Notes under the pieces: model-generated | Database searches by the model: none | What the model saw: only the letters and a program-made list of their open reading frames with translations | What the model was told of the DNA's origin: nothing | In this document: piece after piece, positions 17,356 through 26,466 of the stretch | How the letters are laid out: the number at the start of each line of letters is the position of its first letter | Numbering within the stretch: the first letter of the stretch is position 1 | Source: JAVVSR01 sp036654095 | GTDB taxonomy: Bacteria; Bacillota; Clostridia; Christensenellales; CAG-917 | Reading direction: 5' to 3' | DNA length: 64,000 nucleotides | Assembly: GCA_036654095.1 (NCBI GenBank) | Contig: JAVVSR010000008.1 | Coordinates: forward strand, 16,438 to 80,437 | Translations under genes and position numbers: made by a program

Positions 17356-17757
17356 ATGGCAGTCGAAAAGCATTCTTTAACTAAAAAAGAAAGAGCGTTA
17401 TTGCACGTAATAATTTCAATGGCAGAAAAAAATTCCGAGGCGATTTGCCTTGTGAAGCCGCTTGATGTTTTCAAAGCGCTACCTTATGACCTTGACTATA
17501 CTCCCGATGAACTTGAACCAATGATGAAAGGGCTTCAACTTGACGACTATTTTGATTTCATAGTTACCGATAAAAAAGGTGACTTAATATACTGCGTGAC
17601 AATGCATCAAAAGGGGTTGTCGTTTGCGCGTGTCGAACGCGCGTGGCGGAAAAGCTTGTTGAATAGAATTTTAATTACCGCTGCAATGGGTATTGTTTCG
17701 GGTACTGTGGTTTTTCTTGTAAAGCTGTTATTGTCGCAGATTACAGGCAAGGGTTAA
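17356..17757 (+). CDS. Winged-helix-like protein with C-terminal membrane anchor (2)
   Basis: 133 residues with the same plan as its neighbour: helical start (TKKERALLHVIISMAE), a strand-rich section ending YCVTMHQKGLSFARVERAWR, and a C-terminal membrane helix at about 106-128. AAAAGAGG precedes the ATG. The stop lies 3 bp before the uvrB ATG, so the two are probably translationally coupled. Similar proteins ending YC-x-x-x-x-x-KG plus a membrane helix occur in other Clostridia as hypothetical proteins, as far as I recall. A link to DNA repair is suggested only by the operon. Confidence 0.78.
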   Translation: MAVEKHSLTKKERALLHVIISMAEKNSEAICLVKPLDVFKALPYDLDYTPDELEPMMKGLQLDDYFDFIVTDKKGDLIYCVTMHQKGLSFARVERAWRKSLLNRILITAAMGIVSGTVVFLVKLLLSQITGKG

Positions 17758-17760
17758 GCG

Positions 17761-19734
17761 ATGGAAAGTTTTAAACTTAAAGCGAAGTTTTCGCCGTGCG
17801 GTGACCAAATAGAAGCTATTGAAAAACTGACTAACGGTCTTAATGATGGCTTCCGAACACAAGTTTTGAGGGGGGTCACTGGCAGTGGGAAAACTTTTAC
17901 TATGGCAAATATTATTGAACGCGCGCAAAGACCAGCGCTTGTTATTGCGCATAATAAAATTCTTGCAGCGCAACTATGTAATGAGTTTCGTGAGTTTTTC
18001 CCAGACAATCGTGTTGAATTTTTTGTAAGTTATTATGACTATTATCAACCCGAGGCATACATTCCTCGAAGCGATACCTATATTGAAAAAGAATTAGAAA
18101 TTAATCAGGAAATTGATAAATTGCGCCACTCTGCAACTAGCGCGCTTTGCGAGCGCAGAGATGTTATTGTTGTTGCGTCGGTGTCGTGTATCTATGGCTT
18201 GGGCGCGCCATTGGAATACTACAATTTGGCCGTATCGCTGCGTCCGAAAATGATTTTAGATAGAGATGAGCTTGCTCGTAAACTTGTGGATATTCAATAT
18301 AAGCGAGCGGACATCGATTTTCAAAGAAGCACTTTTCGGATTAGAGGCGACGTATTGGATATATTTCCTGCCGCAAATAGCGAAGTTGCAATTAGGGTTG
18401 AGTTTTTTGGCGATGAAATTGACAAGCTTTATGAAATTGACAGCTTAACGGGTAAACCTTTGGCAAGTTTGGAGCATACGGTTATCTTCCCGGCGAGCCA
18501 CTATGTAGTTGGAAGCAAAACTATGGAAAACGCGTTGAAAATAATTACTCGAGATGCCGATGACCGTGTTAAATATTTTTCCGACGAACATAAACTTATT
18601 GAGGCGCAAAGGATTGGCGAACGTGTGGCGTATGACCTCGAAATGATGCGCGAAATGGGCTATTGCAGTGGTATCGAAAATTATAGCCGCTATTTCGACG
18701 GACGTGAACCGGGACAACCTCCCTACACGCTTATTGATTTTTTTCCCAAAGATTTTATTACTTTTATTGACGAAAGTCATATGACTATTCCGCAGATACG
18801 CGGTATGTATAATGGCGACCGTTCGCGTAAAGACAATCTTGTCGGATTTGGGTTTAGGCTACCTGCGGCATACGATAACAGGCCATTGCGCTTTGACGAA
18901 TTTGATGCAAAAATCGGACAAATGATTTGCCTATCTGCAACACCCGCTCCATACGAACTAGGCGAGGCCGACCAAATTGCCGAACAACTTATTAGGCCAA
19001 CGGGGATAATTGACCCTGAAATTTTTATTCATAAAATCGACGGTCAAATTGACGATTTAATTGGAGAAATCCACACTGTTGTTGAAAGCGGCGGTCGAGT
19101 GCTAGTCACGACGCTTACTAAGAAAATGGCCGAAAACCTAACCGCATTTTTGAAAGAAAATGGAATAAAGGTTAGGTATATGCACAGCGATATTGAAACC
19201 CTCGAGCGTATTGAAATAATATCGTCATTACGAAAAGGCGAAATAGATGTTCTTGTTGGTATAAACCTTTTGCGCGAAGGATTGGACTTGCCTGAAGTTA
19301 AACTTGTCGCAATTTTAGATGCTGACAAGGAAGGCTTTTTGCGTAGCGAAACAGCGCTTATTCAAACGGTTGGCAGGGCAGCGCGTAACATCGAAAGTAA
19401 GGTAATTATGTATGCCGACAACATCACTGGAAGTATGGCGCGCGCAATTAGCGAAACTAATCGCAGGCGGAAAATACAAACGGAATATAATCTTGAAAAT
19501 AATATTACGCCAACTACTATTATTAAGGATATTGTAAATACTATTGAAATAACCAAAAAGATAGTTGAACCCGAAAAACGTGATAATAAAGATATCATTA
19601 GCGAACTTGAACGTTTGAAGGGTCTTATGCAACTAGCTGCCGATAGCCTTGATTTTGAGTCGGCAATTAGGCTTCGTGATAGGGTAAGCGAATTGAAACA
19701 AATATTAAGGGACGACAAAAAAAATAATGGATAA
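17761..19734 (+). CDS. uvrB: Excinuclease ABC subunit B
   Basis: UvrB is the damage-verifying helicase of nucleotide excision repair; it is loaded by UvrA and then positions UvrC. The 657 residues include Walker A GVTGSGKT (38-45), the beta-hairpin region YYDYYQPEAYIPRSDTYIEK, the DEAD-like box DESH, helicase motif VI QTVGRAARN, and a C-terminal UVR motif (FESAIRLRDRVSELKQI) for UvrC contact. It starts 3 bp after the preceding gene and overlaps uvrA by 8 bp. Confidence 0.98.
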   Translation: MESFKLKAKFSPCGDQIEAIEKLTNGLNDGFRTQVLRGVTGSGKTFTMANIIERAQRPALVIAHNKILAAQLCNEFREFFPDNRVEFFVSYYDYYQPEAYIPRSDTYIEKELEINQEIDKLRHSATSALCERRDVIVVASVSCIYGLGAPLEYYNLAVSLRPKMILDRDELARKLVDIQYKRADIDFQRSTFRIRGDVLDIFPAANSEVAIRVEFFGDEIDKLYEIDSLTGKPLASLEHTVIFPASHYVVGSKTMENALKIITRDADDRVKYFSDEHKLIEAQRIGERVAYDLEMMREMGYCSGIENYSRYFDGREPGQPPYTLIDFFPKDFITFIDESHMTIPQIRGMYNGDRSRKDNLVGFGFRLPAAYDNRPLRFDEFDAKIGQMICLSATPAPYELGEADQIAEQLIRPTGIIDPEIFIHKIDGQIDDLIGEIHTVVESGGRVLVTTLTKKMAENLTAFLKENGIKVRYMHSDIETLERIEIISSLRKGEIDVLVGINLLREGLDLPEVKLVAILDADKEGFLRSETALIQTVGRAARNIESKVIMYADNITGSMARAISETNRRRKIQTEYNLENNITPTTIIKDIVNTIEITKKIVEPEKRDNKDIISELERLKGLMQLAADSLDFESAIRLRDRVSELKQILRDDKKNNG

Positions 19735-22552
19735 AATATTTATTAAAGGCGCAAAAGAAAATAATCTTAAAAACATCGATGTTTCGATTCCACGAAATAA
19801 GTTGGTGGTTTTTACAGGGCTTTCGGGTAGCGGAAAATCATCGCTAGCTTTTGACACCATTTTTGCAGAAGGCCAACGTCGATATATCGAAAGCCTTTCA
19901 AGTTACGCGCGACAGTTTTTAGGGCAAATGGAAAAGCCGAACGTTGAATACATTGAAGGCCTTTCACCAGCGGTTTCAATCGACCAAAAAACGACGTCAA
20001 AAAATCCGCGTTCAACCGTTGGCACAGTAACTGAAATTTATGACTATATGCGCTTGCTTTTTGCAAGAGTAGGAACTCCGCATTGCCCCAAATGCGGCCG
20101 CGAAATTACTCAGCAGTCGGTTGACCAAATCTGCGATAAAATTATCGACAATGTCAAAACTTCGGGCGATAACAAAATTATTATTCTTGCGCCTGCCGTT
20201 CGCGGAAGAAAGGGCGAATACAATAAAATGCTTAACGACTTTAAAAAAGCAGGCTATATTCGCGTACGCGTTGATGGTATTGACTACACGCTAGATGAGG
20301 AAATTGAACTTGATAAAAACGTTAAGCACACTATTTCCGTTACGGTTGATAGGCTTGTTATTAAAGATGGCATTGAACGACGTCTAACAGATAGTTTGGA
20401 AACGGCCATTAAGTTGGGCGACGGCCTTGTAATTATCGACAACAACGGCCACGAAAGTTTGTTTTCTACAAAGTATAATTGCCCCGATTGCGATATCAGC
20501 ATTGAGGAGTTGGAACCGCGGCTATTTAGTTTTAATAATCCTTATGGCGCGTGTCCCGATTGCACGGGCTTAGGTTTCAACAACCAAATTGATTTGGATA
20601 TGATTATTAAAGATGAAAATCTAAGTATAAACGCTGGCGGTATTTCCACGCCGTCGGGTTGGAATATGGATACAAGCCGAATAACCAACGCGCAATTTAA
20701 AGCGTTATCGAAGCAGTACGGTTTTTCGCTTGACGTTCCAATTAAGGACTTGCCAAAGTCAATAATGAAAATTTTGCTTTATGGTACGGGCGAACGCGTT
20801 TCTATTGACTACAATTCGCAAAGTTTCAAAGGCAGTTTTATGACAAGTTATGAAGGCATTGTAAACAATCTTTTGAGGCGCTATCGCGATACGATGTCGG
20901 ACGCTGTAAAACAGGAAATTGAAAAATATATGAAAAGCGTACCTTGTAAAACATGTAACGGAAAAAGGTTAAAAAAGGAAGCGTTAGCTGTTACTGTCGG
21001 GGGGTTGAACATTGCCGAAATTTCGGATATGAGCATTGTAAAGCTTGATAAGTTTTTTAATGAATTACTTTTAGATGAACAAAAAACTTTAATTGGTAAG
21101 TCAATTATTAAAGAAATTCGCGCAAGGTTAAACTTTTTAATCAATGTTGGGCTAGACTACCTCACGTTATCTCGCACGGCGGCTACATTGTCGGGCGGCG
21201 AGTCGCAACGAATTAGGCTTGCCACGCAAATTGGTAGTGGACTTACGGGCGTATTATATATTTTAGATGAGCCAAGTATTGGCTTGCACCAAAAGGACAA
21301 TGCGAGGCTTTTGGAAAGTTTGAAGGGGTTGCGCGACTTGGGCAACACCTTAATTGTGGTTGAACACGACGATGAAACGATAAGAGCCGCCGACTATGTT
21401 GTTGATATCGGCCCAGGCGCGGGCATACACGGAGGCGAACTTGTTGTTTCGGGGACGGTCGACGATGTAATGGCTTGCGATAAATCATATACGGGCAAGT
21501 ATTTGAAGGGCGAACTTAAAATAGATGTTCCCGAAAGCCGAAGACAGCCAGATGGCAGATATTTGTCGATACTGGGCGCAAAACAAAATAATCTTAAAAA
21601 TCTTGATATTAAAATTCCTATTGGATTATTCACCGTAATTACAGGTGTGTCTGGTAGCGGTAAAAGTAGCTTAGTTAATGAAATAATTTATCCGCATATT
21701 TTTAATAAAATTTATAAAAGTAAACAAAAAGAAGGGGACTTTAACGAAATACTTGGGACAGAATATTTTGATAAGATTATCAATATTGACCAGTCGCCAA
21801 TAGGCCGCACTCCTCGAAGCAATCCCGCTACCTACACAGGCGTGTTTACGCCGATACGCGAGCTTTTTGCCGCTACTCCCGACGCGCGCGCTAGAGGTTA
21901 TAAGGCAGGTCGGTTTAGCTTTAACATTGCTGGCGGACGTTGCGAAAATTGCGGCGGCGATGGTATTATTGAAATTGAAATGCACTTTTTACCTGATATT
22001 TATGTACCGTGCTCGGTTTGTCACGGCAAGCGGTATAACCGCGAAACTTTAGAGGTTAAGTATAAGGGTAAAAACATTTACGATGTATTAGATATGACTG
22101 TTGAGGAGGCTTGTGACTTTTTTAAAAATATATCAAGTATATATAATAAGATTAAAACGATGTTTGATGTAGGTCTTTCGTACATTAAACTAGGTCAATC
22201 ATCAACAACCTTGTCAGGAGGGGAAGCGCAGCGAGTTAAATTATCGACTGAATTGGCTAAACGTAGCACAGGTAAAACGCTTTATATTTTGGACGAACCA
22301 ACAACGGGATTACATCCACACGACGTAAAAAAATTAGTTACAATTTTACAAAGACTTGTCGAGGGCGGAAATACAGTTGTTGTAATTGAGCATAATCTTG
22401 ATGTAATTAAGGTTGCCGATAATATTATTGACCTAGGGCCTAACGGAGGCGACCGCGGTGGAGAGTTGGTTTCATCGGGAACTCCTGAACAAATTGCAAA
22501 ATGTGAAAAATCGTATACTGGACAATACTTGAAAAAGATTTTATTAAAATAG
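19727..22552 (+). CDS. uvrA: Excinuclease ABC subunit A
   Basis: The damage-recognition ATPase of nucleotide excision repair. The 941 residues are full length: Walker A motifs GLSGSGKSS near residue 31 and GVSGSGKSS near 640, two ABC signatures LSGGESQR and LSGGEAQR, and zinc-binding pairs CPDC...CPDC and CENC...CSVC. The frame overlaps the uvrB end by 8 bp and has only a weak binding site of its own, so expression probably depends on coupling to uvrB. Confidence 0.98.
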   Translation: MDKIFIKGAKENNLKNIDVSIPRNKLVVFTGLSGSGKSSLAFDTIFAEGQRRYIESLSSYARQFLGQMEKPNVEYIEGLSPAVSIDQKTTSKNPRSTVGTVTEIYDYMRLLFARVGTPHCPKCGREITQQSVDQICDKIIDNVKTSGDNKIIILAPAVRGRKGEYNKMLNDFKKAGYIRVRVDGIDYTLDEEIELDKNVKHTISVTVDRLVIKDGIERRLTDSLETAIKLGDGLVIIDNNGHESLFSTKYNCPDCDISIEELEPRLFSFNNPYGACPDCTGLGFNNQIDLDMIIKDENLSINAGGISTPSGWNMDTSRITNAQFKALSKQYGFSLDVPIKDLPKSIMKILLYGTGERVSIDYNSQSFKGSFMTSYEGIVNNLLRRYRDTMSDAVKQEIEKYMKSVPCKTCNGKRLKKEALAVTVGGLNIAEISDMSIVKLDKFFNELLLDEQKTLIGKSIIKEIRARLNFLINVGLDYLTLSRTAATLSGGESQRIRLATQIGSGLTGVLYILDEPSIGLHQKDNARLLESLKGLRDLGNTLIVVEHDDETIRAADYVVDIGPGAGIHGGELVVSGTVDDVMACDKSYTGKYLKGELKIDVPESRRQPDGRYLSILGAKQNNLKNLDIKIPIGLFTVITGVSGSGKSSLVNEIIYPHIFNKIYKSKQKEGDFNEILGTEYFDKIINIDQSPIGRTPRSNPATYTGVFTPIRELFAATPDARARGYKAGRFSFNIAGGRCENCGGDGIIEIEMHFLPDIYVPCSVCHGKRYNRETLEVKYKGKNIYDVLDMTVEEACDFFKNISSIYNKIKTMFDVGLSYIKLGQSSTTLSGGEAQRVKLSTELAKRSTGKTLYILDEPTTGLHPHDVKKLVTILQRLVEGGNTVVVIEHNLDVIKVADNIIDLGPNGGDRGGELVSSGTPEQIAKCEKSYTGQYLKKILLK

Positions 22553-22596
22553 CTTTTTATGTTAAAATTATGCGGTACAATAAAGTCTAGCTATTT

Positions 22597-22636
22597 GCAG
22601 TTAAACGTAATTTATGCTTAACTGCCACTGTTTTTT
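22597..22636 (+). terminator. Stem-loop with delayed T-run after uvrA (weak terminator)
   Basis: Perfect 8-bp stem GCAGTTAA / TTAACTGC with a 13-nt loop. Six T begin 5 nt after the stem, further than in a strong terminator, so partial readthrough into the following lipoprotein gene is possible. Confidence 0.4.
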
Positions 22637-22651
22637 AGCGCGCGGAGGATT

Positions 22652-24106
22652 ATGAAACACATATCTAAAATAACTAATATAATTTTATTATGCCTAATTA
22701 TGTGTTTTTCTTTCGTAGGGTGCAACACCGATAGGCTAAAAGAAATTCAAAATGGAATTATAGATACTATAAAAGATGCGATTGCAAGGGCGTACTCGGT
22801 TTCGCTCGGGGGCAATGTTAGCTCGATTTTACTTTCTAAAACAAATGGATTTATTTACACTAAAAACATCAGCAATGGAACCGAAAATCGTGTGTGTAAT
22901 ATAACGGGTAAATTTGTTGAAAACGAAAGTGGCCTATATCTAACATATGATAAAATAGAAAATATCAGTTACAAATTTGGTTTTAAAAATAGCAATACGA
23001 CATTAGGCGAGTTCAATACTCAGGTAATAAAACGCGCGGGGTACATTGTATTTAACGGCGATATAATGTTCAGCGATGAAAAAACGTTTAAGGCAAATGA
23101 AATTGTAACGTCTATTGGTAAACGCAAATTAGAAAAAGGCGGGGAATATGATTTTATTGTTAAAAAGGGCGCGACTATTGAAGATATAGTTAGCGATAAC
23201 AAAAATTGTATTGTTGAACTTATGGGCGACGGAAACTCGCTTGAATATCCACTACTGGCGGAGATGTTGGCGAGTCTGGACACTTCAAAAGAAGGCAAAC
23301 AAATTATTGATATTACATATAAAAATTCGACTGCAAAGAAGTTTTCGTTTCTCGTTTCCTCTACATTTGGAAGTTTTGATATTTCGGAATTACAAAAGCA
23401 ATCTATGCCTGTGGGGTCGACCGTAGATGAGTTTATTTGTGGCAAAACTATTGGCGGAAATCCACTAACTAGGGATATGATTGCGGATTTTGACTCATCA
23501 AAGGAAGGGAAAAAAAATATTACGGTTGCTTTTAATGGTATTATAGTTAAGGTGCAAGTTTATTTTTATAATGCTGAAAATTTTGATAAAGTGTGGAACT
23601 TTAAAGTAGAACTTAATAATGTGGATAAAGATTGTATTGAGAGTGGCGTCGAATTGTCGGGTAAGCTTTGCGATATAACGCAAATGAACGGCCAAAAATT
23701 AGGTGACGTGCTAATTAATGAAAAAATTATTAGCGGTTATGATAAAACAAAAATTGGCGCGCAAAAAGTTGTGTTCAGTTATGGTGGACAAACGAAAACT
23801 AAGATTTTGAATGTATATGACAATTCAACAAAACCGATTGTAGATGTAAAACTCATTGCCTGTGGTTCAGATACGCAAAGCCCGATATTTAACATAACGT
23901 CTGACGGCGCGACTAATATAGGCGATTTTAAAGTACGCGTCAGCAGGGCTTCATCAGTTTTTAAAGATGTAGCAGTGGGGGTTAATATGTTTGTTGGGCT
24001 TAATGTTTCCACTGCTTATAATGGCCAAACTATATATATAAAGTATAATGTTGATGGTTACAATTATTATTTACCATTAACGGTAAAATTAATTTGCGAC
24101 AAATAG
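22652..24106 (+). CDS. Lipoprotein with Ig-like repeats
   Basis: 484 residues. The N-terminus (ILLCLIMCFSFVGC) is a lipoprotein signal with the lipobox FVGC. Three related segments end LDTSKEGKQIIDITYKN, FDSSKEGKKNITVAFNG and YDKTKIGAQKVVFSYGG. They follow the D-x-S/T-K-x-G-x-x-x-[IV]-x-[VF]-x-[FY]-x-G pattern of bacterial Ig-like (Big_3-type) domains. These are typical stalk or carbohydrate-contact modules on the cell surface. GCGGAGG lies 6 nt before the ATG. The gene follows uvrA by 99 bp with a weak terminator between, so it may be co-transcribed in part, but no functional tie is evident. Confidence 0.82.
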   Translation: MKHISKITNIILLCLIMCFSFVGCNTDRLKEIQNGIIDTIKDAIARAYSVSLGGNVSSILLSKTNGFIYTKNISNGTENRVCNITGKFVENESGLYLTYDKIENISYKFGFKNSNTTLGEFNTQVIKRAGYIVFNGDIMFSDEKTFKANEIVTSIGKRKLEKGGEYDFIVKKGATIEDIVSDNKNCIVELMGDGNSLEYPLLAEMLASLDTSKEGKQIIDITYKNSTAKKFSFLVSSTFGSFDISELQKQSMPVGSTVDEFICGKTIGGNPLTRDMIADFDSSKEGKKNITVAFNGIIVKVQVYFYNAENFDKVWNFKVELNNVDKDCIESGVELSGKLCDITQMNGQKLGDVLINEKIISGYDKTKIGAQKVVFSYGGQTKTKILNVYDNSTKPIVDVKLIACGSDTQSPIFNITSDGATNIGDFKVRVSRASSVFKDVAVGVNMFVGLNVSTAYNGQTIYIKYNVDGYNYYLPLTVKLICDK

Positions 24107-24144
24107 TATGGTTTAAATACCTAAAAGTGTTGTTTAAATAGGTT

Positions 24145-24525
24145 TTAAAAAATATCGGCAAAATCGAAATCTAAAATGTCACGTATATTTTTAATTAGTT
24201 CAAACAATGAATCAATTTTCGACTCAGCATTTTGCATGTCATCGGTATCAAGCGAACCTTCTATTTCGCCTATAACAACATTGACTTGCCGCGAGTCAGG
24301 ACTAAATGAAATGCCATCAATTATTTTGCGTTTTTTATCCCACCACTTTTGCAAGATACGCACTTTTTCTAGGGCTTCAGACGATTTGTTTTTATCAATA
24401 AGCGAGTCAATTTCTTGTAACTGCAAATTGAAACTGTCAAATGTGCGGTGAATAAAATAATGTTCTGAAACGCCAGCTGATACAATTATGGCTAATATCA
24501 AAATCAATAAAACAGCTTTCCTCAT
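24145..24525 (-). CDS. DUF4363 family protein
   Basis: 126 residues: one N-terminal membrane helix or uncleaved signal (VLLILILAIIVSAGV), then a helical, partly coiled-coil domain facing outward with WWDKKRKIIDGI, typical of DUF4363. Its start overlaps the stop of the DUF421 gene by 4 bp, the arrangement seen for these two families in many Clostridia, so they likely act together. The molecular role is unknown; a sporulation or envelope role is often assumed without direct proof. Confidence 0.85.
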   Translation of the reverse strand: MRKAVLLILILAIIVSAGVSEHYFIHRTFDSFNLQLQEIDSLIDKNKSSEALEKVRILQKWWDKKRKIIDGISFSPDSRQVNVVIGEIEGSLDTDDMQNAESKIDSLFELIKNIRDILDFDFADIF

Positions 24526-25232
24526 ACATCCTCCACTAGCGTATTTAACACTTGGCCGTCAAAAGTTTGTATAAATGCTTCGTTATTTGCAAGCGAAAAT
24601 ATAAATATATTTTTTTGCTGTATATTAAGTTTTTTTAATGTGTTCATTATTTTTTCTTTTTCAATCGGCGGAGTTATATGAGTTATAGTTTCGCCCATAT
24701 ATTTGCCTTCAATAATGATATTATAGGGTAAATTATTTTCGCCACCTTCAATTTTTAAATCGGCGTTTGTAACGTTTGCATTTGCAAACTTTGGAAGTAT
24801 ACTTAATTGTCCGTTTGTTTCGGCAATCGCATATTCTATTTCGCCAATTTTAAAATATCCTTGTCCTCGTAAACTCTCTAATAAATCGTTTGCAGTCATT
24901 CCACACTTCTTAAGCTGTTGGCAGTCAACTATGCCATTTGCAATAAGAATTACAGGCTTTCCGTTTAAAGTCTTTCTTATTCGACTGCTTTTTAAAATCA
25001 TCATAGCAAAAAAATTATGAAGAAGAACAAGCGTAAATATTGGTATTATGCCGTATGTTATTGGAATTGTACTGTCGCTCATCGGAATACAGGCAAGTTC
25101 TGCGGCAACAAGCGTTATTGCAAACTCAAAAGGTTGCAGTTGTGATAATTGACGTTTCCCCATAAGGCGCATTGCAATTAATAAAAAGACGTACAATATT
25201 ATTGCGCGAAAAAATACGTTTAACATAAACAT
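24522..25232 (-). CDS. DUF421 (YetF-like) membrane protein
   Basis: 236 residues. Three N-terminal membrane helices (first about 5-22, containing MRLMGKRQLSQL right after it, a YetF-family signature) are followed by a soluble cytoplasmic portion with the conserved KPVILIANG and the S-L-R-G-Q-G motif. The second Met (3 residues in) could be the start; neither has a strong binding site. It forms a two-gene unit with DUF4363. Family function is not established. Confidence 0.88.
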   Translation of the reverse strand: MFMLNVFFRAIILYVFLLIAMRLMGKRQLSQLQPFEFAITLVAAELACIPMSDSTIPITYGIIPIFTLVLLHNFFAMMILKSSRIRKTLNGKPVILIANGIVDCQQLKKCGMTANDLLESLRGQGYFKIGEIEYAIAETNGQLSILPKFANANVTNADLKIEGGENNLPYNIIIEGKYMGETITHITPPIEKEKIMNTLKKLNIQQKNIFIFSLANNEAFIQTFDGQVLNTLVEDV

Positions 25233-25337
25233 AGTGTAGCTAATTTTTAATTAATTATTAAACAAATAAGGTTTTTTAATAAAAAGTTGATAAAACGAAT
25301 TTGAAAGCACAATATTTTATATTACTTACAAAACACT

Positions 25338-25365
25338 TTGATATTTTTAATTTTTGTGATACAAT
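25338..25365 (+). promoter_or_regulatory. Promoter upstream of the THF riboswitch
   Basis: TTGATA (25338-25343), 16-bp spacer, TACAAT (25360-25365). The aptamer begins about 50 nt downstream. Confidence 0.65.
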
Positions 25366-25416
25366 TCAAATATTGAAATTACAAACGTAATTGCTAAATA
25401 GGTTTAAATAATTTAA

Positions 25417-25507
25417 ACAGAGTAGATATGTCGCGTTAAGTGTTATAGGATGGAATGTCGCCTATAAACGAAAGGTAACGCCTGCGGTGACATATTGCGT
25501 TCGCTGT
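25417..25507 (+). promoter_or_regulatory. Tetrahydrofolate (THF) riboswitch aptamer
   Basis: The sequence matches the THF riboswitch consensus in order: GAGTAGATAT...CGCGTTAAGTG at the 5' side, GGATGGAATGTCGCC in the middle, ACGAAAGGTAACGCCTGCGGTGA, and TTGCGTTCGC at the 3' side. ACAG (25417-25420) and CTGT (25504-25507) can close P1. It precedes a folate-type ECF transporter gene, the usual target of this class, so high folate should lower transporter expression. Confidence 0.88.
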
Positions 25508-25548
25508 ACATTTGGGAACTCGGTTTGGCCGTGTTTTCTGTTGCATCG

Positions 25549-25572
25549 AACCTCTTGCAAGGAGGTTTTTTT
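25549..25572 (+). terminator. Riboswitch expression platform: terminator that buries the ribosome binding site
   Basis: Stem AACCTC / GAGGTT with loop TTGCAAG, followed by seven T. The 3' arm is the AAGGAGG ribosome binding site of folT, and the T-run reaches the ATG. The same hairpin could therefore stop transcription or block translation. Confidence 0.7.
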
Positions 25573-26187
25573 ATGTCAAAAAATGACGCTCAGTCTTATC
25601 AAGAGGTGCTTGATAAAAGCATTGTTGAATGTGGTGTATTGCAAGATAGAAAAAGTGTTTTTTCAACTCGAAAAATTGCATATATAGCTATGTTTGTGGC
25701 AATTAATGTTGTTATCGGCGCGTTTTCTCCGCGCATTGGCACTCTTAAAGTGACGCTAACTTATACAATGTGTTTTTTGGCAGGCTATTTTTTCGGTGGC
25801 GTTGCTGGCGTTGTTGTAGGCGGAATGGGTGACCTGTTAGGAAGTTTACTTGGGGGTTTTGCGCCTAATCCAATAATTTTGTTGTCTTCTTGTCTATTGG
25901 GTTTTTTGCCCGCGTTGGCGCGAAAAATCGAAATCAAGGCTTTAAAGGAATTTTCACCTTATTTCCAAATTTTGATTAGTTATATTCTATGTTTCGTGAT
26001 TTGCACTATGTTTGTAAATACATATGGTTTATACATAATTGGATTAGCAAAAGGGAAAAGTTTTTGGGCATATGTTGTTGTTCGTATGGCGACGCAAAGC
26101 CCGATAATAATTGGCAATCTTATGCTGACTTTTGCGCTATATCCTATATTTTCAAAGATATTTAATTTGTCGGTTAAAAAGTTTTAA
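25573..26187 (+). CDS. folT: Folate ECF transporter S component
   Basis: A 204-residue, six-helix S component that binds folate and docks on the shared ECF module (EcfAAT, not in this window). It shows the family's short polar N-terminus followed by ARKIAYIAMF-like (TRKIAYIAMFVAINVVIGAFSP) start of helix 1, and the glycine-rich FFGGVAGVVVGGMGDLLGSLLGG. The ATG at 25573 is chosen over an upstream in-frame start because it follows AAGGAGG and the hairpin. Folate as substrate is supported by the THF riboswitch upstream. Confidence 0.9.
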   Translation: MSKNDAQSYQEVLDKSIVECGVLQDRKSVFSTRKIAYIAMFVAINVVIGAFSPRIGTLKVTLTYTMCFLAGYFFGGVAGVVVGGMGDLLGSLLGGFAPNPIILLSSCLLGFLPALARKIEIKALKEFSPYFQILISYILCFVICTMFVNTYGLYIIGLAKGKSFWAYVVVRMATQSPIIIGNLMLTFALYPIFSKIFNLSVKKF

Positions 26188-26210
26188 GTGTGCTGTATAA
26201 ATTAATGAAT

Positions 26211-26387
26211 GATATGTTAAAGTGAAATATTGCGTAAAATCAACGCTTAGATATGTATAAGAATTAAACATATTTTAGTATTTTTTCGATATGTTTAAAG
26301 CGAAATATTGCGTAAAATCAACGCTTAGATATGAGTAAGAGTTAAACATATTTTAGTATTTTTTTTGATAAGTTTAAAGCGAAATTG
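26211..26387 (+). repeat. Tandem repeat, period about 78 bp, 2.3 copies
   Basis: Copies begin at 26211, 26288 and 26367 (partial). Each starts GATA-[TA]-GTT, contains GCGTAAAATCAACGCTTAGA and ends in ATATTTTAGTATTTTTT. CGT...ACG within the unit (GCGTAAAATCAACGC) can form a small hairpin. The array fills the gap between convergent folT and the SpoVB-like gene. Confidence 0.85.
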
Positions 26388-26436
26388 TATTAATTAGTAT
26401 AAATGAAGATTAAATATATTTAAACAATTATATTTG

Positions 26437-26466
26437 AAGCTATAAAGGTTTTGTAGCTTTTTTTTG
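26437..26466 (+). terminator. Terminator of folT, overlapping the end of the opposing gene
   Basis: Stem AAGCTA / TAGCTT (with further A-T pairs inside) followed by a T-run of about nine. It lies across the 3' end of the minus-strand flippase gene. Confidence 0.55.
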
